Source: Coix lacryma-jobi var. lacryma-jobi
Lineage: Eukaryota > Streptophyta > Magnoliopsida > Poales > Poaceae
Assembly (NCBI GenBank): GCA_009763385.1
Contig: CM019831.1
Coordinates: 88,447,845-88,511,844 of the forward strand
Reading direction: 5' to 3'
Length of the DNA stretch: 64,000 nt
The notes below the pieces were generated by a model. The model searched no databases, had not been told where the DNA came from, and saw nothing but the letters and a program-made list of their open reading frames with translations. The position numbers were made by a program, and so were the translations under genes. Of this stretch, positions 34,259-44,240 are shown piece by piece; positions within the stretch are counted from its first letter, which is position 1, and the number at the start of each line of letters is the position of its first letter.

Positions 34259-35491
34259 TGATTGATGACAATACGACCAAAGCAAGCAAATAAAAGATAC
34301 ATAATTTAAAATGCAATCTACTTGCTAGGATGCAATGCAAAGGCAAGATCATATGATGTTTAAAAAGATACCAAATTGAAATACATTTCTTCTAGCATAT
34401 CTTGCCCTTGCTATGGAGTCCCTTTTAGTGGCTTGATGGATTAGTTCTCCCTCTAACTCCATAAACCACTTCCTCCCTTTGTTGGACCATTCCCAAAAAG
34501 ATAACCATAAAATTTTTGAAATTTTGATTTTGGTTATTTTGTTTGTTTTAGTTTGGGCTTGTTTTTGGTCCCTACACATTCTCCCCCTTTGGAATCAAAC
34601 ACCGAAAAGGAAGACATTAAGGCTCAAGAGAGGAAACATTATATAAGCTAAAACTCCCCCTAAGTATATGCATACATATGATGTAAGGCAAAAGCATATG
34701 CATAACCAACAAATTAAAGCACAAAGGAGTTTAATCTATATAATACATGGAGAAAGCATATAAGAGTATTAAATTTAAATCAACATAATGATACCAGTTA
34801 GGAATACCACATGTAGATGCCAATTGGATTATCACCACACATGATGCTTGTCTCCAAGAACTCCATTTTCCTTGCAATGAGACTACTACACACATGATAA
34901 TCTTGAAAATAGTGTTAGTCTCAAAGCTTCCAAATTGTAGAGTGAACTCCCCCTCAAAGTGTGCATACAAGTTTGAAATACTTGTAGGAGACATGCACAT
35001 TTGACTTGTAAGGATAAACTATCATTTTCCATATTGACACCACAAGAAGTGTGACACAAATTGAAAAATGGTAATCGGGGTAGTTTATCTATAATTTGGA
35101 CTTTGGCACATATAAGATAAATGCAAAGTAAAAGAAGCTATGTGCCGTGCTTCTAACCAATTAAAACCATGTAGAATTGCTCTAAGAATGAGAGTGATAC
35201 CGAGCAAAACTACCATATGATAAGCCTAATTTGCATGACAAAAGATATGAATATACCAATGCAAACATAGGCAATGAAAGGAACTAGATGCTAAAAGTAC
35301 TTGCAAGAAATTAAACCAAATGAAAGTAATTGCAAGAATATAAATCTAGTTACCTAACATGGGAGAGGGGAACTTGGGTCCATAGTACCCACTAACATAC
35401 TTGGCAATGACATGATCCAATGTGATGCACCCCATGATATGCACCCAAAACTTTGCCAAGTCTCCAAATTCCCCGTAGCCAAATTGGCTAC
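34259..35491 (-). other. E non-coding region with repeated polypurine-like tracts
   Basis: No coding signal. AGGGGGAG-like purine tracts (CTCCCC on the plus strand) recur at about 34,447, 34,581, 34,654 and 34,947, besides the functional tract. Multiplied polypurine tracts upstream of the 3' LTR are a described trait of Sireviruses. Confidence 0.65.
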
Positions 35492-37709
35492 TTACTTCCC
35501 TTTCGGGATCCAAACCTTTTTGGTGCTTCTCATGGTTGTGATAATGTCCTTAGGCACCCAAATGCGTTTGGCTCCATTGTTGGCTTGCTTGTTCACCTTG
35601 ATGGCCACCACCTTGTCATTCTTCTTTTTCTTCAAGAGATAGGGTGTGGTGGTCTTCTTGTTCACCTTGTTGGTGTAGGTGTTGGAGAGGTTGCTTGTTT
35701 GCTTTTTGTTTTTCTCTTTCTTCTTTTCTCCCCCATGCTTCACCTTGCACTCATAGGACTTGTGACCTTCCTTGTGGCAAAGGTAACAAACCACGGTTTG
35801 CTCCTCATCAAGCTTCTTCACTCCCTTGTTGGTGTTATCTTGATGAGTTCGGGTTTGCTTCACCTTGCCTTTTGCTTGGGTCAAGTCCTTGGTGAGGCGA
35901 GCCACTTCTTGCTTTAGTAGCTCATTCTCCATTGCAACTTCTTGTGTACATGTTTCTACAATGACATTCTCAACACAAGCTTGTTTGCACATGGGTGAGT
36001 CTAAATCAAGTAAATCAATGCAAGAAGTAGAGGCATCCTTTTTAGGCATATTAAAGATTGATTTTCCAATTTTAGGTGCCTCGGTGGGGTTTGCTCCGAT
36101 GGTTTCAAGATTGGCAACTTTGTTAGTTAGCTCATCACAATGTTTGCACATAATTTCCATTTTAGCAAGCAAACTTTTGTAAGCATCTTGTGTGCTAGCT
36201 AACTTTGCTTTTAGTTTTTCATTTTTCTTAGCAAGTTGCTCATCATTACTTGTGCTATCATATGTGCTTATACTAGCCTCAAGTTTCTCAATTTTATTAG
36301 ATAGCTCAACATTTAAGTTTGAAAAAGTTTCATATTGATCTAGCATAGCATTGTAGGCTTGTTGAGAACTATCTAATTTTTATTTTAAGACATTAATCTT
36401 CTTTTGTTGGCTAGTACAAGCTTTAGCATATTTAAGATTATCTTGCACAAGTTGATTGTAAGAAGGTAGCTCATCATCACTATCACTATCTCTATCACTA
36501 TCACTAGAGACAGGGCTTGTGTTACCTCGTGCCATAAGGCACATACGTGAGGAGCTTGATGATGAGTGCTTGCGGCCATGCCTCTTGTGACGGGCTTCAT
36601 CATCACTTGATGAATCATCCCATGTATTGATGGTGGTGAGAGCTTTGGTCTTGCATCCCTTCTTTTTCTTGTCATTGGGTGTGGGCTTTTGTTTTGGACA
36701 ATCTTCCACAAAGTGCCCTTTCTTGCCACATCTATAGCAACCCTTTTTTCTTTGCTCTCTTCTTTGATTGGTGAAGAGGCAATCTTCTATGGTGATGGGC
36801 ACACCCTTGACATTGAGCTTGCGGATCATCCTCTTTACTCCTTTCATGAGCTTGATTGTTTCTTCTTCATCTAAGGAGGAGTCGGATGAGGTGGAGGCTT
36901 GATCATCATCACTTGATTCTTCATCTTCATCATCCTCTTCTTCACTTGAGGAGCTTGAGCTTGTCTCAACTTGCTTTTTGCCCTTCATCTTTTTGTGCTC
37001 ACATGAGAGAGCAATATCTTTTCTTGATGAAGTGGCTTCTTCTTGACCCATCTTGCGTGACATCTCAAATGCCACCAATTTGCCAATAACAATGGCCGGG
37101 GTCATGGTGCTCAAGTCCTCCATGTTGTGGAGGATGGTGATGATGGTTGCATATTTGTTCTTTGGAAGTACGGAGATGATCTTCCTCACAATATCCGCAT
37201 CACCTAGCTTTGTAATTCCTATAGAATGGAGCTCATTGATAATTAGATTCAACCGAGAATACATATCACGAACAAGCTCATTATCATTCATTTTAAAGGA
37301 ATCATAGCTTGTTTTAGTTAGGTGATGTTTTTTGCTCACGTACATTACTTGTACCATCATGGAGCTCATGTAGTTTTAACCAAATTTCATGAGATGTTTG
37401 CAAAGTAAAAACTTGGTTAAAAACATCCGTGCTAATAGATTCAAACAAGCAATTTTTAGCTCTAGCATTAAGATGAATTTCTTTTTCATCACCCCTGGTA
37501 GGCTTCTCGGGATTCTTAATGGGTTTCATCCCGTCGCGGGTGACTCTCCAAACACCTAGATCAACGGCTTCTAAAAAGCAAGCCATCCTAGCACTATAGT
37601 AAGGGAAGTTAGTGTCGTCAAAGTGTGGAGGCCTAGAGGTATCCATCCCAACCTCTCTTAGGGGCGTCGGCTCGAAGGCGATTAAGCCAAGAGTCCACAA
37701 GAGAGCCAA
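35492..37709 (-). pseudogene. E gag with UBN2-like region, coiled coil and two zinc knuckles
   Basis: The frame starts near 37,646 (MDTSRPPHFDDTNFPYYSARM), the DUF4219/UBN2-like Copia gag start. A one-base excess in an A run near 37,325 shifts the frame. The next segment carries a first CCHC knuckle (CYRCGKKGHFVEDC, near 36,725) after Ser/Asp/Glu-rich stretches. A frame break near 36,370 leads into a long coiled coil (NVELSNKIEKLEASI ... LAKKNEKLKAKLAS) and a second CCHC knuckle (CYLCHKEGHKSYEC, near 35,775). The frame ends at 35,492 with VWIPKGK, where an autonomous relative would go on to protease. Gag without pol fits trans-mobilisation. The present copy is frameshifted. Confidence 0.82.
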
Positions 37710-37711
37710 CC

Positions 37712-37727
37712 TTGCTTTGATACCAAT
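37712..37727 (-). other. E primer binding site
   Basis: On the minus strand it reads ATTGGTATCAAAGC at the inner edge of the 5' LTR, close to the initiator-methionine tRNA complement TGGTATCAGAGC. Confidence 0.8.
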
Positions 37728-39285
37728 TGAAAGGGCCGTGACGCCTAAGGGGGGGGGGTGAATTAGGCAACTTAAAACTTCTACTCTAAACTATGGCCTC
37801 TAATTTCCACCTAAGCAAAAACCTATGCAAGAAAGTAAACTATCTAATGTGCAACTAAGGTTTTGCTAAGTGTGTTTGCTATCTCTACCGCAAAAGGAGT
37901 TATGCAACCTAGTTTTCAAACCTATCAACTAGCAAGAGTAAGCTAGGAAAGGTAAAGAACATAAACAAGGTAGCAATGTAAATGCGGAAGCTAAAGAGTG
38001 TGATAGAGATGCAAACTCCCGTCGACGACTCCGGTATTTTTACTGAGGTATCGAGAAGCGCGCAAGCTTCCCCCTAGTCCTCGTTGGAGCCCCTCGCAAG
38101 GAATCCCTCGCAAGGGCCAAGCTCCCGGTCGGGTAACTCTGTGGATAGCTCCGGTCTTCCCCACGCACAAGTGGGTCTCCGGTTAAGCCACTCGTGGCAA
38201 AGCCTCTCCCGGATGCTCCCCGCCGTCTTCACTATCAAGCTTCCGGCCGAAACACCGCGGGCCTTGTCCCCTTCGGTACACGGAGGCGGCCACACCACAA
38301 TCGCGGTTGGTGTGATCTCGCAAGACTTACAAGCCCCGCCAATGTACAACAACGGTGCGCGCAAGCACCGGTAGATGAGAGGTTTTCAACCTCACTAAAC
38401 ACTAGGCCTAACACCTAGAGCAAGCGCAAAGCGGTGGTCTAACTAGCTTAAGCACTTCGCAAAGCACATACACTAATCACCGAGTATATCACTTGAGCAC
38501 TTTGGTGGCTAGAGCATCTAAATATGTGTCTATACACTTGGTGCACTTCCTTGAGCTCCAACCTCATTGATTTGGCCGGCCATGGGGGTATATATAGAGC
38601 CCCAACCAAAAAGAGTCGTTTGGAGAAAGTCATGGGCTTCACAGCGGACCATCGGATGCTGGAGTCGTGACCATCGGACGCGTCCGATGCTCCTTTAACG
38701 GCTAGATGCCAGCCTGGCACTGTGTCGCAACGGCTAGTTAGCGTCCGATGGTTGATCAACGGACGCGTCCGATGCTCACAGAGCCTCTCTGGAACCTCTC
38801 TGCATGGTCATCGGACGCAGGGTCCTGTAGCGTCCGATGTTAGCACCGGAGCGTCCGATGCTCGCTGTGCAGGTTTGCACAGTGTCACAGTCGCGTCCGA
38901 TGCCTCGGTCTTCAGCGTCCGATGCTCCTGCTGGCGCTGACACGAGCTAGGGTTTGCCAACGGAGCGTCCGACGTCTGCGTGGGCAGCGTCCGATGCAGC
39001 GTCCGATGCACTTCCTTGCTTTGTTTCTTAGCGATTTCTTGCGCCGTCTTGGTTCCATTCTTGTGCCTTGGACTTTGCTTGATCTTGAGAGTCTTCTATT
39101 GAGCTTCAAATGTCTTGCTTGAGGTGTTGACCATCGGATCATCACATAGCCTTTGTCCAAGTCACATTTGCACCCTATTGGACTACAAAACAAAACACTT
39201 GCAAATGCATTAGTCCAATTTGGTTGTGTTGTTCATCAAACACCAAAATTCGAAGTTAAATGGTCCAAGGTCCATTTTCCTTACA
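37728..39285 (-). repeat. E 5' LTR
   Basis: 1,558 bp, TGAAAGGGCCGTG to CCTTACA, followed by target duplication TGGGC. It contains the same palindromic GCGTCCGATGC cluster (38,645-39,010) as its partner. Confidence 0.95.
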
Positions 39286-39915
39286 TGGGCAACACTGTTC
39301 CCTGTCCTCCTGAAGTCCTGTTTATCGTTGTACCCTGGTCGGTCTGTGCGGTCCGACCAGTGCCACGGTGGAGACTATTGGTATACATCGATGTACTAGC
39401 TTCACCGCGAGTGGTCCTGCCAGCATCATTTCCTAATTGTGTTTGGCCAAACTCTGTGTGTGAGGTTTGGCCTTTGAAGAAATTAAAAGGCATACCGAAT
39501 TGTGGTTGTCCGGTAGGGCGATCAGGTTCAACGGTCTTACCCTCTAGCTTATCCATGCGGTCACTAAGTAACTTAAACGAATGTTGAATAGTATTGGTAA
39601 GAGTTTTTGAAGTATCAACCAGCATCGCAGAATAATTAGCATGGGTAGGGTAAGAATCTTTCAGTACCTTGGTGTTTACCTTGTCAGTAGCGTCTTCAGC
39701 GGTTGTAGTTGACGTGGTAGGGATGACCTCGCTGAAGTCTGGTCACTTGTCTTGAGTGACCCTGCCGCGCCGATCCTTCGAGCAACTTTCCAGGAAAGCC
39801 TTCAAGACGTCGTCGAGCTTGGCTTGTGCTTGTTGCTTCAACTCATCGGGGAGTTCGTCAATGCCCACAGGACGGACGATGTCTCCTTATCAGTAGCACC
39901 GTCTTTGCCACCCAT
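39286..39915 (-). pseudogene. B gag, N-terminal part
   Basis: A likely start is ATG at 39,915 (MGGKDGATDKET), soon followed by an in-frame TGA. Downstream the frame shows SKTLTNTIQHSFKLLSDRMDKLEGK and a Gly/Thr-rich stretch that is cut by E at 39,286. It is not alignable to a catalytic domain. It is the amino-terminal matrix-like part of gag. Confidence 0.6.
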
Positions 39916-39940
39916 GTCGGTAGTAGATGGAATCTCAATC

Positions 39941-39963
39941 GTCCCCAGCGGAGTCGCCAAAAA
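39941..39963 (-). other. B primer binding site
   Basis: On the minus strand it reads TGGCGACTCCGCTGGGGAC, the primer-site sequence widely seen in Tat-lineage Gypsy elements of grasses. The 5' LTR starts at 39,967. Confidence 0.8.
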
Positions 39964-39966
39964 GTG

Positions 39967-40753
39967 TGTTGACGTTGGATGTGATCCGAATCAAACACCA
40001 ACAGGGCTAGAATGCCCGAAGAGGTTGCAGTTCAACCTGAGACAGCAGGAACCCTGGCTAAACCGACGAAAACCGATCTAGAGACCGGTTTAGATCGATC
40101 TAGGGTTTTGGGCTCCTGTGTTGATAACTCTGGAACTCCTCCCGGGAAGACCCGTCGGGGAGAAGCACATAGAGGTTGTCCTAGGACCAGCAATGCCGCC
40201 TAGAATGTCGTCGAGTCTCGCCGGGAGACGCGCCGAACAACAAGGTAGAGGGGGAAAAGGGGTAAAAGGGTAGTAGATTGATTTTGATCGATTAGGGTTG
40301 GATGCCTCAATCGGCCATGATCCTCTCATATATATAGAGGGGGCTGGTCTTATCCCAACAGGAAACATCTCCAAATACAATATCAAAGTTTCCTATCCGG
40401 ACTCTATCAACATATAGAATCCAATCCGGACATGACAAGGTAACCCTGATCTCGCCGATCCTTGGATCGACCAGATCGGTCTAATGGGCTTTATCAGCCT
40501 ATATTGATCAACAAATCGTCCTTACAAGAGAAAGATCCACATATTTAGTGCCGGACTCAGCATTCATCACAACCATAAGACCTCCGACCAGGGTCACCTG
40601 GTCGGACATAACCTGAGCGATCGGAAACCCAAAATGATCAGGCCCATTTAACTTAGAGCATCTGATCTCTCAAGAGACAAAATCGATCCTAATATCACAT
40701 GCCGAACACCTTTTTAAATTCATCTTTATCTGTGACATTTTTGAGTGTCAACA
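39967..40753 (-). repeat. B 5' LTR
   Basis: 787 bp, TGTTGACGTTGG to GAGTGTCAACA, followed by AGATG. It matches 24,568-25,341 with a few small differences, including an extra GAACTCCTCC-like stretch near 40,131. Confidence 0.93.
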
Positions 40754-40898
40754 AGATGTCATGTACTTTTCTGTTGTCCATGTCATATGCAATGATTATT
40801 CTTTCCCCCTCAACAAAGAAAATCAAATTCCATTTTGGGTGAACTGTAATAGCTAGGTTGGCTGGCCATTGCGTTCCTCTTATTGGGGACATGCTCAA
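40754..40898 (-). pseudogene. F-box-associated-like gene fragment, cut by B
   Basis: The minus-strand frame reads WPANLAITVHPKWNLIFF then AYDMDNRKVHDI, which resembles the C-terminal domain of grass F-box proteins (HPxxNLIFFV ... YDMDxREVH). B inserted right after VHDI, and the frame continues on the far side of B (24,562 downward) for about ten codons to a stop. F-box proteins select substrates for SCF ubiquitin ligases. Upstream of 40,898 the similarity is lost, so this was probably already a relic. The family call is by recognition of the motif only. Confidence 0.5.
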
Positions 40899-41302
40899 TT
40901 TTGAAGAGCCTGTGATTGTTAGTGTGCATTAGGATGAGAGCTTCCTTAGTCATGAGATCACTAAAGACGAAAAAATCCAACAAAGATCCATTACTAAAGT
41001 GAGAAAAGCATCACCGTTGCCTTTGGATCTGGCAGTGGCATGGCGCAAGGCGTGCAATGGTTCACACAAATTTCTACTGAGGAACAATGCAGTGGGCCTA
41101 CGAGAGGTGGTGGTGGTCGGTCGGCCTTTAGTCTAGGCGAAGGGTCTAGATTCAATGCGCACAACACCAATTTATACTGATGCACAAAGACAAGTAGATG
41201 AGCCACTGCACCACCATGGCTCAAGTTGCTCATACAAGTGTACTTGTGAACTAATCACCTTGTATTTCAACATTAGTCCACCTAGGTTGTCACAACATTA
41301 CC
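40899..41302. other. Host DNA, nothing recognised
   Basis: Mixed-composition sequence between the F-box-like fragment and a solo LTR. The short frames lack any family signature. TTACC (41,298-41,302) at its end is the left target duplication of the solo LTR. Confidence 0.4.
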
Positions 41303-44235
41303 TGTGACACCCTAAAAATCAATTTTGGGAAATTAGAAATTAATATGATTTTATTTATTTTTTTCATGGAACCTATAGAGCAAACAATAATTTTTGGTGA
41401 ATTAATAATTTTAGTTGGGGCGTAAAAACATTTTTGTTGCATTCATGCTGGAGCATATTATTTTGTTTGAGTGTAGGGATAGAGTTGTGTAGTTTGGTTT
41501 CAAATCAGTTTTGAATTTGAACAAGTTTTGAAACAAAACTAAAAGAAAAAGCTTTTCTTTTTCCCCTCACCCTCCCCACACCCTTTTGGCCCGGCCAGAC
41601 CCAGCGGCCCGGCCCACAGCGCCTCCCCCTCCCCTTCCCCGTGCTTGCCCGCGCCCCAGCTCGCGCGGCCCGGCTCCCACTTCACCTCCCCCCTCCCGCG
41701 TGCGCTCGCTGGCCCAACCCCAGTGGCCCGCTCGCCGCGCCCGCCCGCCTGCCAACTCGACCCCACCTGTCAGCAGCCCCAAGCCTTCCCCTACCTTCCG
41801 CCTGTTCAGCGCCCGCCGCCGCCCGTCCCTCTCCCGAAACCGCCATCGGAGTGGCCTTAATGGCCACTCGGCCATCGACCAACCGCCACCGCCCCTCCTC
41901 GAACCCTATAAAGCCCGGGGCAAGGCCCGAGCCCTCCCCCTCACACACTCGCTCGCCCCCAACATCTCCTGTCGCCGCTTTGAAGCTCATCGGACTCCCT
42001 AGGCTACCCCCGAGCACCCGAAGGTGATGCCGCGTCCGCCAGCTAGACCCCGAAGCCCTCTTTCCCTTTTCTTTGCGCAAAACCAAGCTCACCGAGCCCT
42101 TTTCCCTTTTGTAGAGCGCTGCCTCCGTCGATCTCGCTGTGGTGAGCCGCTTCGCCGCAACCGAGCCCACCAGTGAACTCGTCTTCGTCCCTGCTTCCCT
42201 CCGGTGGAGTCCATGTGTCCAGCTGTGGCCGGAAGCGCCCGGACGGCGAGTTCTCGAGCCCCTCCCATGGCGCGCCGCCGCCCAGCTCCATCTCGAGCTC
42301 CAACGCTGTCCGTTTCGCACCGAGCGGCTCAGATTAGAGCACAACCCCCGAAGGGGTATGCATTGGGCTCACGGTCCCGTAGACCGGTGGTCCAGCACGT
42401 ACGGTCCACCGGCCGCATGGTGGACCGGGCCGACCCCGACGCGCCGCATGGCAGCCGCGTCAGCAGCCGCACCGCTGCAGCTGCACTTTTGCAGAAAGGC
42501 CCCTGCGTTTTCTAAAAATCAACCCATAGTCCAAGCCAGTTCAAAAAGCTTTATTTTTAGTCTTGTTTTCTTACGGTTTTAACCCTGAGTTTTTGGGTAT
42601 AGAACCCGCCGTCCAGACTGTCTTTTTCGCATGCTAACCCCTGCAAGCTACGTTTAATTATGTTTTAGTCCTCGATTTTCGTAGGCTAGCCCCTAGGGAA
42701 ATGTTTTTATTTACAAAATAGCCCCTGAAACTTATTTTCTTTATAACTTTCTCGTTTTTAGTCCAATTAGAGTGATCTTTATATCCATGTGATCGTATCG
42801 ACGAGTATAATAGTTTTATATATGTTTCTCTAACTGTTTTTGATGCTTGGTGTACTGTTCTAATAAAATCATATTTTATTTGCATGTAATGATTGTTTGG
42901 ATGTTGTGACTGGTGATTATTTCTCGAGTCCAGACGGTGAAGTATTCGAGGAGCAGGATCCTCAGGAGCAGTACCAGGACCAAGCGTGTGACCAAGGCAA
43001 GTATAACCTATGGTTTCCTTGTGAACTATTAAATGCAAGACTCAATAATCATTATGCATGTGTCAAACTTCATGAACCATAGGACAATACTAGATTCATT
43101 TGAACTTTACACCTTGTACCTATGGGAGGGTTTTTGCATAATATGATTAGAAATGCTATGCGCTATATAAATGCTAAATGATTAATACTGATTAATGATT
43201 ATATGGAACAAATGTTAAAAGAGGCTTTTTAACAACATTTAGGGCACTGGAGCATGCTTTTCGCTTAGTGACTCACCCCAGGGACTATCTTTTAAAGCAG
43301 CTACCCGGGAGATCCCGTGCCGCCTTGGGAATCACATGGCTCTGATCTTAGTCGTATAACTAGACTCTCTTTAGCTTATAGTAGTTACCGAAAGGCGCTA
43401 GAGGGGGGACTAGGTTTAAGAATGGCTTCCTTGACTGTCAGGATGTGTACTGGTCGGCTGTCAGGTGTGCCATCCTGAGGGGGCCTCCATTCGCCTAGAC
43501 GTCGAAACCTTGCGGCTACTACTTGTTAGGGCAGCTAGTGAAAGGCTACGTAGTGAAACCCTGTCGTACTTCCATAGAGGAGGTAACGTGAGACTTGCAA
43601 ACCCCGGCATATGGGAATCACGACCTAAGGTGAAAGTGTACAACCTTAGCAGAGTGTAAACCTGATATATCAGTCATGCTCACGGATACGAGCGGCTCAG
43701 ATCCTTTTAAGTAGTTCATGGTGGGGTATGTTGGTGGTTGGTTGCCTACCTCTTTTAACATAATGTTTATCACATATATTGGGACAACAAGGTTCATACA
43801 TTTAGTAATGTAAGATTAATATAAAATATGACCAACTTAAAATGCTAACCGCAGTTAACCGAGTCAATCCTTTGAGCCTTGCATCCCCGTAGTTGTACTT
43901 GCTGAGCATGGTGAGCTGACGGTTGTCGTTGGTTCACATAAAAATCTCGGATGGGTACCAGATGAAGGAGACTACGAGGAGTACCCCGAAGACGTGCCAC
44001 ACTTCTGAGGTTGGCGTACCCCCAGTCGGTGTCCCTGTGGAGTGATGTCTACGTCTACGCTACCGTTGTAATAATGGGTCATTGGCCGATGTGATAAACA
44101 ATCTCGGTGATGTAATAAGTTTATTAAACGATGTTCGTGTTGTAATGATATACATTTTGTGGTATATGTGGATTTGGGACCCTCTGGGCCCACATATGCT
44201 TTACCTCGGTTTTATTCATAAATCCGGGTGTTACA
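41303..44235 (+). repeat. Solo LTR, 2,933 bp, of a Gypsy-like element
   Basis: It starts TGTGACACCCTAAAAA, ends CCGGGTGTTACA and has TTACC on both sides (41,298-41,302 and 44,236-44,240), with no internal region. That is the product of LTR-LTR recombination. It shares its layout with the LTR at 55,341: AT-rich start, GCATTCATG, a C-rich block, CCCTATAAAG as core promoter (41,906-41,915), and ACTGATATATCAG-like and GGCAAGT segments downstream. The Pro/Ala/Arg-rich frames at 41,540-42,580 arise from the C-rich block and are not genes. LTRs of nearly 3 kb with TGTRACACCC ends occur in grass Gypsy families of the RIRE3/Huck kind. Confidence 0.9.
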
Positions 44236-44240
44236 TTACC

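Larger units (their letters stand above)
32684..39285 (-). mobile_element. E: gag-only (TR-GAG type) Sirevirus derivative
   Basis: A complete 6.6-kb element with 1.56-kb LTRs (32,684-34,242 and 37,728-39,285), a target duplication TGGGC on both sides (32,679-32,683 and 39,286-39,290), a methionine-type primer site and a polypurine tract. The interior encodes only gag; protease, integrase, reverse transcriptase and RNase H are absent. The LTR palindromes and repeated polypurine-like tracts mark it as Sirevirus-derived. It would need a partner element to move. Confidence 0.93.
24568..40753 (-). mobile_element. B: Tat-like Gypsy retrotransposon with nested E and a hAT MITE
   Basis: Flanked by AGATG on both sides, with LTRs at 24,568-25,341 and 39,967-40,753. 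On the minus strand the order is primer site, gag (split by E), protease, reverse transcriptase, RNase H (split by a 242-bp MITE), integrase and polypurine tract. It is the same family as A but inverted, so the two form a large inverted repeat around 24,273-24,567. Without E and the MITE it would be about 9.3 kb. Several in-frame stops remain. Confidence 0.92.

Noticed and set aside
37319..37332. Programmed frameshift site in E gag (AAAAAAC run)
   Set aside because: The run is not in the phase needed for a -1 slip, and the required change is +1; a simple one-base insertion is more likely.
41539..42582. Several Pro/Arg/Ala-rich frames on both strands
   Set aside because: They lie in the C-rich block of a solo LTR bounded by TTACC duplications; the same block at 55,650-56,140 gives similar frames.
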